A stretch of 64,000 nucleotides of DNA, taken from NCBI GenBank assembly GCA_044371675.1, contig JBILTF010000001.1, positions 18,419 through 82,418 of the forward strand, written 5' to 3'. Below the pieces are notes generated by a model. That model had not been told where the DNA came from. It worked only from the letters and a program-made list of their open reading frames with translations, and did not search any database. Origin of the DNA: CAIZGX01 sp044371675 (lineage in GTDB: Bacteria; Bacteroidota; Bacteroidia; Flavobacteriales_D; Sanyastnellaceae). Below are positions 8,447-18,006 of this stretch, piece by piece. Each line of letters begins with the position of its first letter. Positions within the stretch are counted from its first letter, which is position 1. The position numbers were made by a program, and so were the translations under genes.

Positions 8447-9484
8447 TTAAAGTGTAATGTGAATTCCCATGCTGTGAATTCCGTTGAATGGATTCGTTAA
8501 GCGATAAGAATAATCTAGGCCAATAACACTTCCGTTATCACCTGTTGGCAATTGAATGGTCATACCTCCCGTTGGTCCAGATAAAGCACTTTTTGCATTG
8601 TAGGTTGTGTTGGACCCAATGTCTTGTTGGAAGCCACCCCTTAAGAAAAGACGGTTACGAAGGTTATACTCTAAACCTAAGGCAATTTGATCCTTGCTAA
8701 AAGAGTTCGAAGTATAAGCAGCGTTAGCGGTCAATTTCATACTGTTTTTCATTAGGAAATCGTAAGCGAAACCAACGTTAACCATGGAAGGCATTTCGTA
8801 AGGCTGCGAGCGCTGTTCAACAGTTAGGGTATTGCCACTGGAAGGAATTACTGCAGAAACAGTCATACCGTCACCTTTGTATTTCATTGGAGGCCCAACG
8901 TTACGAAGAGTAATACCAAAGCGAACGTTGTCTTTTTCTCCTGTTACGTAGCGTATTCCAGCATCGAATGCAACACCTTGTGAGCGCACATTATATATGG
9001 CTTCGCTGATTAGACGCACAGTAAGACCACCGTAAATACTATTGGAGAATTCTTTCGCGAAGCTGATTCCAATGTTGGAATAGTTTACAGTGAAAGACCC
9101 AATACCACCCTCAGGAAGAGCTTCTGTAGTGCGAGCAATGTCTCCGAAATTCATATTTACAACAGACAATGCGAAGGCACCCGATTTCCCTACTTTTTGA
9201 CCAAAGGCTGCTGCGTTTAGTTGAATACCTGTTCCAACGAAATACTGCGTATTGGTGAAAAGCAATTCTGTTTTTTTCGTGAAGGCCAATCCGGCAACGT
9301 TTAAAAACACACTTTCTACTCCTGTTACTGAAGAGAGAGAAGAATTCCCCAATCCCGATGAACGAGCCCAAGGATTCACTAGTAAGTGACTCGCACCGGC
9401 TGATCCAGATCTATCGGGATTTCCTGCAAAAAGCGAGGTGGTAATTCCTAAAATCAGGGAAAGTGATATGATTGATTTTTTCAT
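8447..9484 (-). CDS. PorV/PorQ-family outer membrane barrel protein
   Basis: A 345-residue predicted outer-membrane beta-barrel. The signal peptide ends near residue 20 (SLFA). The N-terminal region (GASHLLVNPWARSSGLGNSSLSSVTGVESVFLNVAGLAF) is characteristic of the PorV/PorQ family. Alternating strands follow to a terminal HSMGIHITL strand with a C-terminal hydrophobic residue. PorV proteins shuttle or anchor T9SS cargo at the outer membrane. It is last in an operon after a TonB receptor (13729-17490) and a very large exported protein (9505-13698), so it may be a dedicated paralogue for that cargo rather than the housekeeping PorV; the window cannot settle this. The 20-base gap to the preceding gene supports co-transcription. 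Confidence 0.8.
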   Translation of the reverse strand: MKKSIISLSLILGITTSLFAGNPDRSGSAGASHLLVNPWARSSGLGNSSLSSVTGVESVFLNVAGLAFTKKTELLFTNTQYFVGTGIQLNAAAFGQKVGKSGAFALSVVNMNFGDIARTTEALPEGGIGSFTVNYSNIGISFAKEFSNSIYGGLTVRLISEAIYNVRSQGVAFDAGIRYVTGEKDNVRFGITLRNVGPPMKYKGDGMTVSAVIPSSGNTLTVEQRSQPYEMPSMVNVGFAYDFLMKNSMKLTANAAYTSNSFSKDQIALGLEYNLRNRLFLRGGFQQDIGSNTTYNAKSALSGPTGGMTIQLPTGDNGSVIGLDYSYRLTNPFNGIHSMGIHITL

Positions 9485-9504
9485 GATGGTAATTCGTTTT
9501 TCAA

Positions 9505-12500
9505 TTAGAAGTTATTCAAGTCAACTGGACGCATAACGCCGAACCATTTCAAGATTTTCTCTCCGATTCCTGGTACGTCTACATGAATGATGTAGGTTCC
9601 AGAAGCAATAGGAATATTTCTTTCGTTCTTCAAGTCCCAATCGATACTGGTGATTTTATCAGCTTTTTTGAATTGTCTGATTCTGTTTCCATTCAAATCA
9701 TAAATGGTAACGGTACAAATGTCCGGTAGATTGGTAACCTTCACGCGGTTATCCAATTGATTTGTTTCGTAAGAACTAAACGCGTAGTATGGATTAGGTA
9801 CAACATTGATAATGTCTAGCACTGAGGTAAGAGTATTTGCATCGTTCAATGTAGTTGCGATGTTCTTCGTAGAGAAAGTGTATATGTTTCTCCATCCGTT
9901 AATAGAACCTCCAGGAGTTGAGATATCAGCGTTGTCGTAGTTGTAGCTAGAATATGGTTTCGCCACGCGAATGCTTATGCGAACATCGTTAGGAATAAGA
10001 CCTTCTTCGACAGAAAGCAAAGGGTGTTCAGGATTAACCAATCCACTTCCAACCCAAGTGCAACCACGGAAAACTTTTTTCCAGTTAGAAGAGCTGATTG
10101 ATGGATCAGACAATTTGCTGTAAAGGAATGCACCGTCGTCGTAGGCTGGTGAAAGAGCTAAACTTGACGAAGGACTTGTAGCAGAGTAGTCTTCGAAACG
10201 AAGGTTCTTAAACACATAAACCCAATGTTGTCCACCGAATAAAGGTTGACCATTGTTGGTGTATAAACGGGTTGAAGGATTCCAGATCATATCACGACCG
10301 TTCTCACCAACCAACCAACTGTCTTCACCGAAGGCCATGTTTAATCTTTCACCGGTACTGAGATCGATAGCATACCCTGGGAACCATCCCATACCGATAG
10401 TACCTATTAAATCTCCTTCTGCTGAGTTGTATCCAGCCTGACCTGCTTTTCTTCCGTTTTTGTCAACAGAAGGAGCACGACGAACTTTCATTTTTTCCGG
10501 ATCAACAGTGTTGTCACCATCATTGTCTTCTGCTAGAGAAGATGTGAACTGCATTTCTAGCACTGGGCAACGCGTCCATTTCGATTTGTCTTTCGTGAAG
10601 ACAACATCGATGTTGTTCAAACCTTTGATATTTGATTTACGTTGTTGATCTAATTGATCAAGATCACCCTTCAAAGCATCGGCAGTTGGAGCCACATTGT
10701 TTACGATAATGGTTGCATCGTTTGGATCAAGAACAGTTCCTGATACCAGACAATAAGGTGACCATGTTCCTCCTGCTACCGCTTCGTATTTTTCTTGCTC
10801 GTCAGTGAAAGGGAATCCACTGCTTCCTTGCTCATAGTCGTCATACAACGCTTCTGATAAAGCCTGCGGATCAGTTCCCTCTGTTTTCACACTTCCTGCA
10901 CGAATCCAGTTTTGTTCAGAGAATCCTTCAGCATCTTCAATTCCAAGTAACCATGGTTTTGAAGGGTCATTGTAAGATACAGAAGATGAAAGAAGTTCAG
11001 TATAGTGCTTTACTTGCTCACCATCAACCTGGTAATCGTATTGACCCCAAGTAACTGAAAGTCCCCAATCTAGAATTACGTCTTCACTAGAAGTATTGAA
11101 TTTTTTGTAGGTTCCGTAAATGGTTCCATTGTCAAGATTCTCCAATTCCCAATACATGCTGTCGGGAGTATCTTCTCCGAACTCAGTTGTTTTTAGACGA
11201 AGTTCAAAGTCTGCGGAAGGAACACGCAATGGATCTACAACTTTAACTTGAACAGGACCTTTGCCGGGAGCGTAGGTTAATTCGCTGATGTTGTTGTTCG
11301 CAAGGATTATTGCTTCTGTTTCTGATCCAAGTACAAGGTCGTTACTGCCGTTTCCTTTTCCTTCAAGACGAGTCAACGGAACACCATCACCGTAGTTGGA
11401 ATTTTGGATAGTTCCCCCCAATTCAGGAGAAGGGATGTGTGGAATGGCAGAGATTTTTTGAATTTCTCCAATAGCGCTCTTTCTAGAAGAAAGGAAGGCT
11501 TCATCTTGACCTTTTTCTAAAGAAATATCGTATTGTGAATAGTTGTTGTAACCATACGCAATGACCATGAAGTAATAAGTCTTATGGTTTACTAGAGCAT
11601 TGTTACCAGTTGCGAATGCATCTGTGGTTACTCTGAAGGAGCGTTGAATACCGGCATCAGAACCATCAACTTTCAATTCAGGAATGATATAACCAGTGAT
11701 TGGATCACGAGTGAAATTAATAATACGGCCAATTCCGTTTTCAACGTCACACTGAGCAATTAAACGAGCTTTTTCAACATCTCCCAAGTCGTTCGCGCTC
11801 ACATCGTCGTTTACACGTTGATATACCATATATCCCTCAAATTTGTATGAACGGTCTTCTAAAGTCAACTGCGTTCCGTCTGCTAATTCTTCAGGGATGC
11901 TCGGGTCGAAACCTCCTTGATCAGGACCATAGTTTTCTTGATAGTTAGTAGAGATGGCATTGTCATTCTTCAACATAAGAATGATTTCTTTATCTAATTC
12001 TTGAACGGCAACATCTGGAGCATCAGGACCAGACACCAATTCAAAACAGTTGTCGAATAATGATTGTGCTTTATCGTCAAACTCACGAAGCAATCTTACA
12101 GATTCGAAAGGGTCGCCGCTATTCGCTTTTGCCCAAACTACCCCTAATGTAATGTTGTTGTAATCACCAGGCTTCAAAGTAAATGGACCTGCAGCTTGAA
12201 TGAAACGACGGTCATTAGGTGGATTGCCTTCAGACTCTTCAGACCAATCATCTGTTATAACTCCACCTGTTCCCCAATGCAGAGGATCGGTATCGTCTGG
12301 GAACATGTAGTCTGCTGAAATGTCAGTTACGTTTGCTCCAGAAGCTCCGTTACCACCGTAATTCATGCGTTGTCCGTTTTTCCAGAATCCTCTCATGTAA
12401 TTGTAGAAGTGACTTGGTAAAGCGGGCTCTCCATTCACAGGGTTTTGGCTGTTGTTGTAGTATACAAACTTGCGCATTCCGAAACGTTCGTTATCTAAAA

Positions 12501-13698
12501 CACCATCGCCATAACCAATACCTAATCCTTTGTAAGGAATACCATCTTGGTCAATTGCATCAATGATATCAGTGGTAAGAGGATTGTCTTTGTTGTCGGC
12601 GTCTTGATAAGGACCTTCGAAAAAGTCAACACCAACTGCCGGAGGGTTTGCCCCATATCCTAAAGATGAAGAAGTAGGCTCGTCAAAAGCATCACCATTA
12701 TAGCAATATCCCAACCCGCGTTGAACGTCACAACCCACATAGTCATCTGTTGAAGTTCCTAAGTCAGGGTCAACCCAAGATCCAAAATATGTTTCAGTTA
12801 AGGTTTGTGTTCCTTGGTTAATTAAAACGTAGTTGTAGAAAGTCATATTATTTACCTCGTCATTCGAAGTAAACGCGAAAGCTTGCGCACGAATCTCCAT
12901 ACCAATTGGTTGTCCTTGTGATTCTGTGTGGGCATTACCTTTATCGTTGAAGATCCAGTAGTAAGTTTGGTCACCGTACAACGGTACGATATCTTCTCTG
13001 CGACGCTCGGCACAATTAATTTCTCTTAAGAAATCATACCAAGGATAGTCACCACTTTGCGGATTATAGAATCCATCTTGGTCATAGTCATAAAAAGGAG
13101 CGAGGTATAAATCTTGCCCAGCCGCTGTATTACCAATTGCGGGGTATTCGTAGAAATATCCAGGAATAGCGTAGTCTGTAGCGCAATCGGTTCCGCCAGC
13201 GGCTATACAATCGAAATAAGCACGATGCTTTTGTGCATCTTGACGTAATGAAACAAAGAAGCGGTCGTATTGCTCACACGTCGATTCAGTAACAGACGCC
13301 GTTCCATCGTTGGTTAATGGTCCAGGCCAGTAGTCGTTTCCATCACCACGGAACGTTACTGCTGCTAGTTTCAATTGTTGGTCAGGTGAGATACCACCCA
13401 TCCAAAGTGCTCCAGCATAAATGGAAGAAACTCCGCCACCTTTAGGAACTTCATAGGCTGCACGACTCAAAGAGCGGTTTTGCCACATGGACCCTCCTGT
13501 TTCAATTAACGCTTTAACGTTATTCCAAGCCAAGTCTCTTAAGCCCGTTGCTGGTGCACACAAAGCGGCACGTGAGTCAGTAACAACTTCGTTGTTCTGC
13601 GCCATTCCAGAATTCTCTAGAACAGACTTGTATGCGAAAGCTTGGTTCGCAAATCCAAGTCCAAAAGCAACCAGACTAATGTATATTTTCTTTCTCAT
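9505..13698 (-). CDS. Giant exported protein with T9SS-like C-terminal domain, function unknown
   Basis: A 1397-residue exported protein. The start at 13698 gives the signal peptide (MRKKIYISLVAFGLGFANQA); an in-frame ATG 18 bases upstream would add six residues before it. The body matches no enzyme family I can name. It contains an early GGVSSIYAGALWMGGIS segment, an acidic possible calcium loop (DYDQDGFYNPQSGDYP), and FYNYVLINQGTQTLTETYFGSWVDPDLG. The C-terminal 90 residues look like a T9SS/FlgD-type beta-sandwich (NVVPNPYYAFSSYE, VTIYDLNGNRIR, ASGTYIIHVDVPG). However, they continue into a tail, KWFGVMRPVDLNNF, instead of ending in the usual basic strand. It sits between a TonB receptor 30 bases upstream and a PorV-like gene 20 bases downstream. 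I infer a surface protein handled by that PorV; the function is unknown. Confidence 0.75.
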   Translation of the reverse strand: MRKKIYISLVAFGLGFANQAFAYKSVLENSGMAQNNEVVTDSRAALCAPATGLRDLAWNNVKALIETGGSMWQNRSLSRAAYEVPKGGGVSSIYAGALWMGGISPDQQLKLAAVTFRGDGNDYWPGPLTNDGTASVTESTCEQYDRFFVSLRQDAQKHRAYFDCIAAGGTDCATDYAIPGYFYEYPAIGNTAAGQDLYLAPFYDYDQDGFYNPQSGDYPWYDFLREINCAERRREDIVPLYGDQTYYWIFNDKGNAHTESQGQPIGMEIRAQAFAFTSNDEVNNMTFYNYVLINQGTQTLTETYFGSWVDPDLGTSTDDYVGCDVQRGLGYCYNGDAFDEPTSSSLGYGANPPAVGVDFFEGPYQDADNKDNPLTTDIIDAIDQDGIPYKGLGIGYGDGVLDNERFGMRKFVYYNNSQNPVNGEPALPSHFYNYMRGFWKNGQRMNYGGNGASGANVTDISADYMFPDDTDPLHWGTGGVITDDWSEESEGNPPNDRRFIQAAGPFTLKPGDYNNITLGVVWAKANSGDPFESVRLLREFDDKAQSLFDNCFELVSGPDAPDVAVQELDKEIILMLKNDNAISTNYQENYGPDQGGFDPSIPEELADGTQLTLEDRSYKFEGYMVYQRVNDDVSANDLGDVEKARLIAQCDVENGIGRIINFTRDPITGYIIPELKVDGSDAGIQRSFRVTTDAFATGNNALVNHKTYYFMVIAYGYNNYSQYDISLEKGQDEAFLSSRKSAIGEIQKISAIPHIPSPELGGTIQNSNYGDGVPLTRLEGKGNGSNDLVLGSETEAIILANNNISELTYAPGKGPVQVKVVDPLRVPSADFELRLKTTEFGEDTPDSMYWELENLDNGTIYGTYKKFNTSSEDVILDWGLSVTWGQYDYQVDGEQVKHYTELLSSSVSYNDPSKPWLLGIEDAEGFSEQNWIRAGSVKTEGTDPQALSEALYDDYEQGSSGFPFTDEQEKYEAVAGGTWSPYCLVSGTVLDPNDATIIVNNVAPTADALKGDLDQLDQQRKSNIKGLNNIDVVFTKDKSKWTRCPVLEMQFTSSLAEDNDGDNTVDPEKMKVRRAPSVDKNGRKAGQAGYNSAEGDLIGTIGMGWFPGYAIDLSTGERLNMAFGEDSWLVGENGRDMIWNPSTRLYTNNGQPLFGGQHWVYVFKNLRFEDYSATSPSSSLALSPAYDDGAFLYSKLSDPSISSSNWKKVFRGCTWVGSGLVNPEHPLLSVEEGLIPNDVRISIRVAKPYSSYNYDNADISTPGGSINGWRNIYTFSTKNIATTLNDANTLTSVLDIINVVPNPYYAFSSYETNQLDNRVKVTNLPDICTVTIYDLNGNRIRQFKKADKITSIDWDLKNERNIPIASGTYIIHVDVPGIGEKILKWFGVMRPVDLNNF

Positions 13699-13728
13699 GC
13701 TATTTGAATAAATCATTTTCTCGAAAAA

Positions 13729-16700
13729 TTAAAAATCAAATCTTACGCCTAAACGAATCTGACGTGGTGAACCCAAATTGTAAGGATTGTTCACGAACAT
13801 GCTGTAGTAATTGCGGAAAGATTCTGGTGAGTTTTGTGTGTCGATAACGTTCTGATATTGAGCAGCAGCCAAATACCCATCATCGTCAGGAGTTCCAGTA
13901 AAACGGTAAACGCTACTAATGTTTTGGGTGTTCAATAAATTGGTTACCCATAGATACACATTCAAGTTAGCTGCTTTTTTCTTGTCTCCCTCTCCACCGA
14001 AAGCTAGGCTGAAATTTTTATCGAAGTTGATGTCAACAGTAAACTGCCATGGAAGACGTGCACTGTTAATACCACCTGCAGTAGTAGGGCTCAACTCACC
14101 TGTAATAGGGGTAGGAAATACTTGAGCAGTGTAAGGTGTACCTGATCCAAGGTTTGCAATGAAGTTGGCACCGGTGTTCGCAAAGATTTGTTTTCCAAAC
14201 CACACTGGGCCATTGTATTCTTTTCCTTCTCCGTAGCGGTAATCAACAGTGGTTACAATTCGATGACGTTGGTCGTAATTGAATGGAGCAACAGTTCTCA
14301 AGTTTGGAAGACCCGCATTGATAAGTGCAAGCTGAGTTTGGGTAGTTGACCCTGTTCCGTCTGCAAACTGAAGGGTGTAAGATGTTTTCATCCAAAGGTT
14401 ACCTGTTCTTCTTAGATCGTAAGTAAGGGTTAATCCTTTTACAGTGCCAAAGTCTAGGTTTCCGAAGGCACTGTAAGTGCTAGGATAAGCTCCGTTGAAG
14501 CGACGAACTTGAATCATATCGCGAAGCTCACGGTAGAAAGCCTCAACTTTAATAGAAGAAGATTTAGAAAGTACTTGTTGGAAACCGAGAGCATAATCAA
14601 CCGTTTTTTCAGGACGCAGATTCGGATTGCTAATCAACACGTTTCTATTTTCCATGAACAAGTAATCAACTGGATTAAATCTATTACTTGATGTTGGGCG
14701 TTGAGTTAAGATGTCATAGTGAGCGAAAAACAAAGCCTCTTCAGATATAGGGAATGAGAATGCAACACGAGGCATGAAATTCACAGCAGGTGTATATTCT
14801 TTGAATGCTTTGCTCGTTAAGGCAGCGTCTGGATCAACGCTCAAGTAAGGATTAATTTTTCCGCCGGCAGCAATGCTTGTGAATGGATCGGTAACAAGCG
14901 TACCTTGTGCATTGTACCAATTGTCTCCATCACGGTAACCTTGAATAGCAGTTGGATTGCGAATATCATCAACGTACACAACGTAGTCATCTCCGATGTT
15001 CGCAGGACGAGAAGCTCCAAAACCTTCGAAATCTACCTCACCAGCTGTATAAGCCTCGCTTATCACGTAGGGATCGGTTGGTACATATTGGTTGGCGTCG
15101 TAACGGTCGATTCGAAGACCTACGTTGAATATTAAGTCGTCAAATGCAAACTTGTCCATGATATAACCAGAGATATACACGGGTTCGAAGGCTCCCACCG
15201 CACGGGTGTAATAAGACTGGTCGCCGAGGTTATATCTTTCTGAGAAAAAGTCGTCTAGTGAAGGTTTTCTGTTGAGTAAATTACCTCTATGGTCATATCC
15301 ATAATACGTTACGACTGCATTACCTTGGTTTAATAAGTCAGATGCTCCAAACATATCTACAGTAAGGAAATCTGGGTTAAGGCCATCTGTATTAATAAAA
15401 TCGGTTCCGTTTGGATCGAGACCTAATTCAGTTCTTAAGTTGTAGTCAAATTCGAATTGACCACTACCCACAAGGTTGCTATAATCTATGTATGTGTATG
15501 TCCCGTTGTTAAAATAATTGGGGTCATCTGTATTTAATTCTTGGTTGTGGTAGTTCGCGTATTGACGGGCTAATTGCCACAATCCGATAGGAGCTACTGA
15601 GTATCCCGCATCTTTACGTTGTTCAAATTCGAATCCCACCTCAATAGCATGATCTCCGATATCTGCTGAACCAGAACCTGAAATTCTGAATTGATTGTTT
15701 CGGAAAACGCTGTAGTTGTTAGACTTTGAGCCGACATGAGACCACAAACCATATGTGCTAGCGGGCTGTTGTCCGTTCACTAAACCGTTTCCTCCTTGAA
15801 TGTTAGTAATAGAGGAATATGGTGAATTTCCGATTTGCTCTGTTTCAGAGGTGAAATCGTTAATAGTCGGGTCAAAAAATTGTGAATCTGTAATAATTCC
15901 ATCTGTTCCATTCAACACCTCAGTCACATATGGATTGGTGTTGAAAAGAGTAAAGAATTGATTTGTTATAGCCGCAAGATCTGGGTTGTATTCAGAAGGG
16001 GTGAAATTTACATTCACATCTTGCCAACCGTTTTGCTCAAAGAAATTTCCAGAGCTGTTCAAGGTGTATGAAGGCTTGCGGTATATATCGAAAGTTCCTA
16101 CGTGGCCATATCTAAACAAGTTATTGCCATGGGTTGCATCCTCAGACCTGTTGTATGATTGAGAATAGTCTGCTTGAATTCGATAGAAAACGTTTTTAAG
16201 GTTAGAGCTTCCTGACTCATCTTCGGCGTTTTTGAAGCGCTGTGCGAATTTGGCATAGGCTCTCCAGTCAACACCAGTGTTTTGTTGGTTGTTCTGCCAG
16301 TTAGAAAGCATGTTGGCGTAGTCAAATCCATTACCACGACTTAACGCTGCCGTACCTCCGAAAGTAAATGTTGAGTTTTCAGAAGCATTCAAGTCAATTT
16401 TAGCAACAACGTTAGCCTGTCTGTTGCGAACATTCATGCGGGTATTGATTTTTTCGAAATCGTTTGCTGTAAGGAAATCTGCATTGTAAAGTGCACCGTT
16501 TACTGTCCCATCGGCCTGAACGTTCTGACGTAATGGGTTAGCAAGGATTGCTTGGCGAGCGTCTTCCTTCATGCGGTAAACCCCACCGAAGGTTGGGCCA
16601 CCGTCTAGAATGTCTGTATAGTTTGCTGAAACGAAAAACCCTAAGATTGGTCTTCCTTTAGTGCCGTCAGCTTTTTTTCTGAATAAAATTGGTCCAGATA

Positions 16701-17490
16701 AAGAACCTTCTAACAAGTTGTAACCGTATGTGTCTAATCCTTTTGCTTGGTCTCCGATTTTAAAACCAGAAGTAATGGCTTCAAGTCCACCTGTGTATTT
16801 AGAAGATGCAGAGCGAAGGGAGATGTTAATTACACCACCCGTTGCATCTCCTATGTTTGCTGGAATACCTCCGGTAATAACCGAAACTTCTTCAATCGCA
16901 GACTTCGGAAGTGAAGTAGATCCACGAACTTTCATTCCATCGATGTACACCCAAGTAGATCCTGTGCGTGCTCCGCGAATAGAAATTCCACCGCCTGTTC
17001 CTGCAGAACTTACCCCGGCAACAGTTTGTGCCAAGCCAAGTGCATCACGACTTGGCATTTTTTCCAATTCTTCACGAGTTACAGTTCCTCCGGAGGCTCC
17101 ACCATCTTTATCGATAAGCGGAACACGGTATTCCTTAATCTCCACGGTATTCATTTCAACACCAGGGCTCAATTCAGCATTCGCGAATTGAATCTTTCCA
17201 GCTGAAATCGGAATACCGGTTTGGCTTTGTGTCTGGTAACCAACAAAATTGAATTGAACCTCATAGGTTCCCGGATCAATTGGCTTGATGGTGTACTGTC
17301 CGTCCGGATCGGTCTGTCCACCTGTAATCAGGTTTCCATTCAAAAACAGAACGACATTAACGAAGGGAAGAGGCTTCTTGGTATCTTTGTCAATGACTTT
17401 TCCTTTCAAAGTTCCGCCGTTTCCTTGTGCAAGAGCACAAGATACTGAAAGGGCAATTAAACTCAAAAGCAAGTAAAATTTTCTCTGCAT
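13729..17490 (-). CDS. TonB-dependent outer membrane receptor with carboxypeptidase-regulatory-like domain
   Basis: A 1253-residue outer-membrane receptor, larger than typical siderophore receptors and of SusC-like size. The signal peptide ends at ALAQ (residue 22). Next come a carboxypeptidase-regulatory-like domain (about 25-115: GTLKGKVIDKDTKKPLPFVNV) and a plug domain (about 125-230: GVSSAGTGGGISIRGARTGSTWVYIDG, then ITGGIPANIGDATGGVINI). The rest is a long barrel ending RQIRLGVRFDF, with the C-terminal phenylalanine expected for barrel assembly. It is the first gene of a three-gene operon with the giant exported protein and the PorV-like barrel, and no SusD is present. The substrate is unknown. 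Confidence 0.9.
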   Translation of the reverse strand: MQRKFYLLLSLIALSVSCALAQGNGGTLKGKVIDKDTKKPLPFVNVVLFLNGNLITGGQTDPDGQYTIKPIDPGTYEVQFNFVGYQTQSQTGIPISAGKIQFANAELSPGVEMNTVEIKEYRVPLIDKDGGASGGTVTREELEKMPSRDALGLAQTVAGVSSAGTGGGISIRGARTGSTWVYIDGMKVRGSTSLPKSAIEEVSVITGGIPANIGDATGGVINISLRSASSKYTGGLEAITSGFKIGDQAKGLDTYGYNLLEGSLSGPILFRKKADGTKGRPILGFFVSANYTDILDGGPTFGGVYRMKEDARQAILANPLRQNVQADGTVNGALYNADFLTANDFEKINTRMNVRNRQANVVAKIDLNASENSTFTFGGTAALSRGNGFDYANMLSNWQNNQQNTGVDWRAYAKFAQRFKNAEDESGSSNLKNVFYRIQADYSQSYNRSEDATHGNNLFRYGHVGTFDIYRKPSYTLNSSGNFFEQNGWQDVNVNFTPSEYNPDLAAITNQFFTLFNTNPYVTEVLNGTDGIITDSQFFDPTINDFTSETEQIGNSPYSSITNIQGGNGLVNGQQPASTYGLWSHVGSKSNNYSVFRNNQFRISGSGSADIGDHAIEVGFEFEQRKDAGYSVAPIGLWQLARQYANYHNQELNTDDPNYFNNGTYTYIDYSNLVGSGQFEFDYNLRTELGLDPNGTDFINTDGLNPDFLTVDMFGASDLLNQGNAVVTYYGYDHRGNLLNRKPSLDDFFSERYNLGDQSYYTRAVGAFEPVYISGYIMDKFAFDDLIFNVGLRIDRYDANQYVPTDPYVISEAYTAGEVDFEGFGASRPANIGDDYVVYVDDIRNPTAIQGYRDGDNWYNAQGTLVTDPFTSIAAGGKINPYLSVDPDAALTSKAFKEYTPAVNFMPRVAFSFPISEEALFFAHYDILTQRPTSSNRFNPVDYLFMENRNVLISNPNLRPEKTVDYALGFQQVLSKSSSIKVEAFYRELRDMIQVRRFNGAYPSTYSAFGNLDFGTVKGLTLTYDLRRTGNLWMKTSYTLQFADGTGSTTQTQLALINAGLPNLRTVAPFNYDQRHRIVTTVDYRYGEGKEYNGPVWFGKQIFANTGANFIANLGSGTPYTAQVFPTPITGELSPTTAGGINSARLPWQFTVDINFDKNFSLAFGGEGDKKKAANLNVYLWVTNLLNTQNISSVYRFTGTPDDDGYLAAAQYQNVIDTQNSPESFRNYYSMFVNNPYNLGSPRQIRLGVRFDF

Positions 17491-17530
17491 AAAAACCAGG
17501 TTAAGGAATTATTAAACTATACAACGGGCG

Positions 17531-17563
17531 CTAAAATAAGGTAAGCTTAGGTTAATTCCCAAA
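17531..17563 (-). promoter_or_regulatory. Candidate promoter of the receptor/giant protein/PorV operon
   Basis: On the minus strand TTTG (17563-17560) is followed after 21 bases by TATTTTAG (17538-17531), one mismatch from TAnnTTTG. It lies about 40 bases upstream of the receptor start. The rest of 17491-17730 shows nothing I can assign. Confidence 0.4.
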
Positions 17564-17730
17564 GTTCGTTAAATCAATCTTTGTATTTTTTTATTTAGTT
17601 CTGATTATCAGGTGAATAGGTGGTTTAAGCCTAAGGCCTGAGTAAAGCTAAATAATTGTTTTAGAATTTTTAGTTTTTTTGTCTTTTTTCGAAGTCGAAA
17701 TGAAAAGTTTTTTTTCTTTTCTAAGACCGT

Positions 17731-18006
17731 CTATTGTCGGCGAATCCACATGCGCTTGTACCAAGGCATGTTACCAAGTCTGCGGGAGCGCATAGATTTT
17801 TTCATATGACGCTTCATTTGCCTCTTTCCCTTTTTTCCTTGTGCGTCCTGATGCTTTTCTACGTTTTTAAGGTAGTCTTGTTCAATTTTATCGTGCTGCT
17901 CCTTTTGTTTGGTTCTTGCATTTTGAGGAGTAATCACATCGTTTTCGGGCTGGGCCCAAGCCGCAATGTCTATGAAAAATAAAAGGGAAAATAGAATTGC
18001 CTTCAT
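17731..18006 (-). CDS. Small, highly basic exported protein, unknown function
   Basis: A 91-residue protein with a signal peptide ending at AWAQ (residue 19). A charged, probably helical stretch follows (KQKEQHDKIEQDYLKNVEKHQ), then a strongly basic C-terminus (KGKRQMKRHMKKSMRSRRLG) ending NMPWYKRMWIRRQ. The start overlaps the stop of the upstream gene by 4 bases (ATGA), so the two are coupled. I recognise no family. The basic, tryptophan-containing tail suggests contact with nucleic acid, LPS or another acidic surface partner (inference only). Confidence 0.7.
   Translation of the reverse strand: MKAILFSLLFFIDIAAWAQPENDVITPQNARTKQKEQHDKIEQDYLKNVEKHQDAQGKKGKRQMKRHMKKSMRSRRLGNMPWYKRMWIRRQ

Noticed and set aside
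16730..17191. 153-codon open frame antisense to the large TonB receptor
   Set aside because: It is Pro-rich with no recognisable domain; the receptor frame has all family motifs across this stretch.
17687..17700. TTTCGAAGTCGAAA inverted repeat as terminator of the small basic gene
   Set aside because: The stem is short and AT-rich with a two-base loop and no clean T-run on the minus strand.
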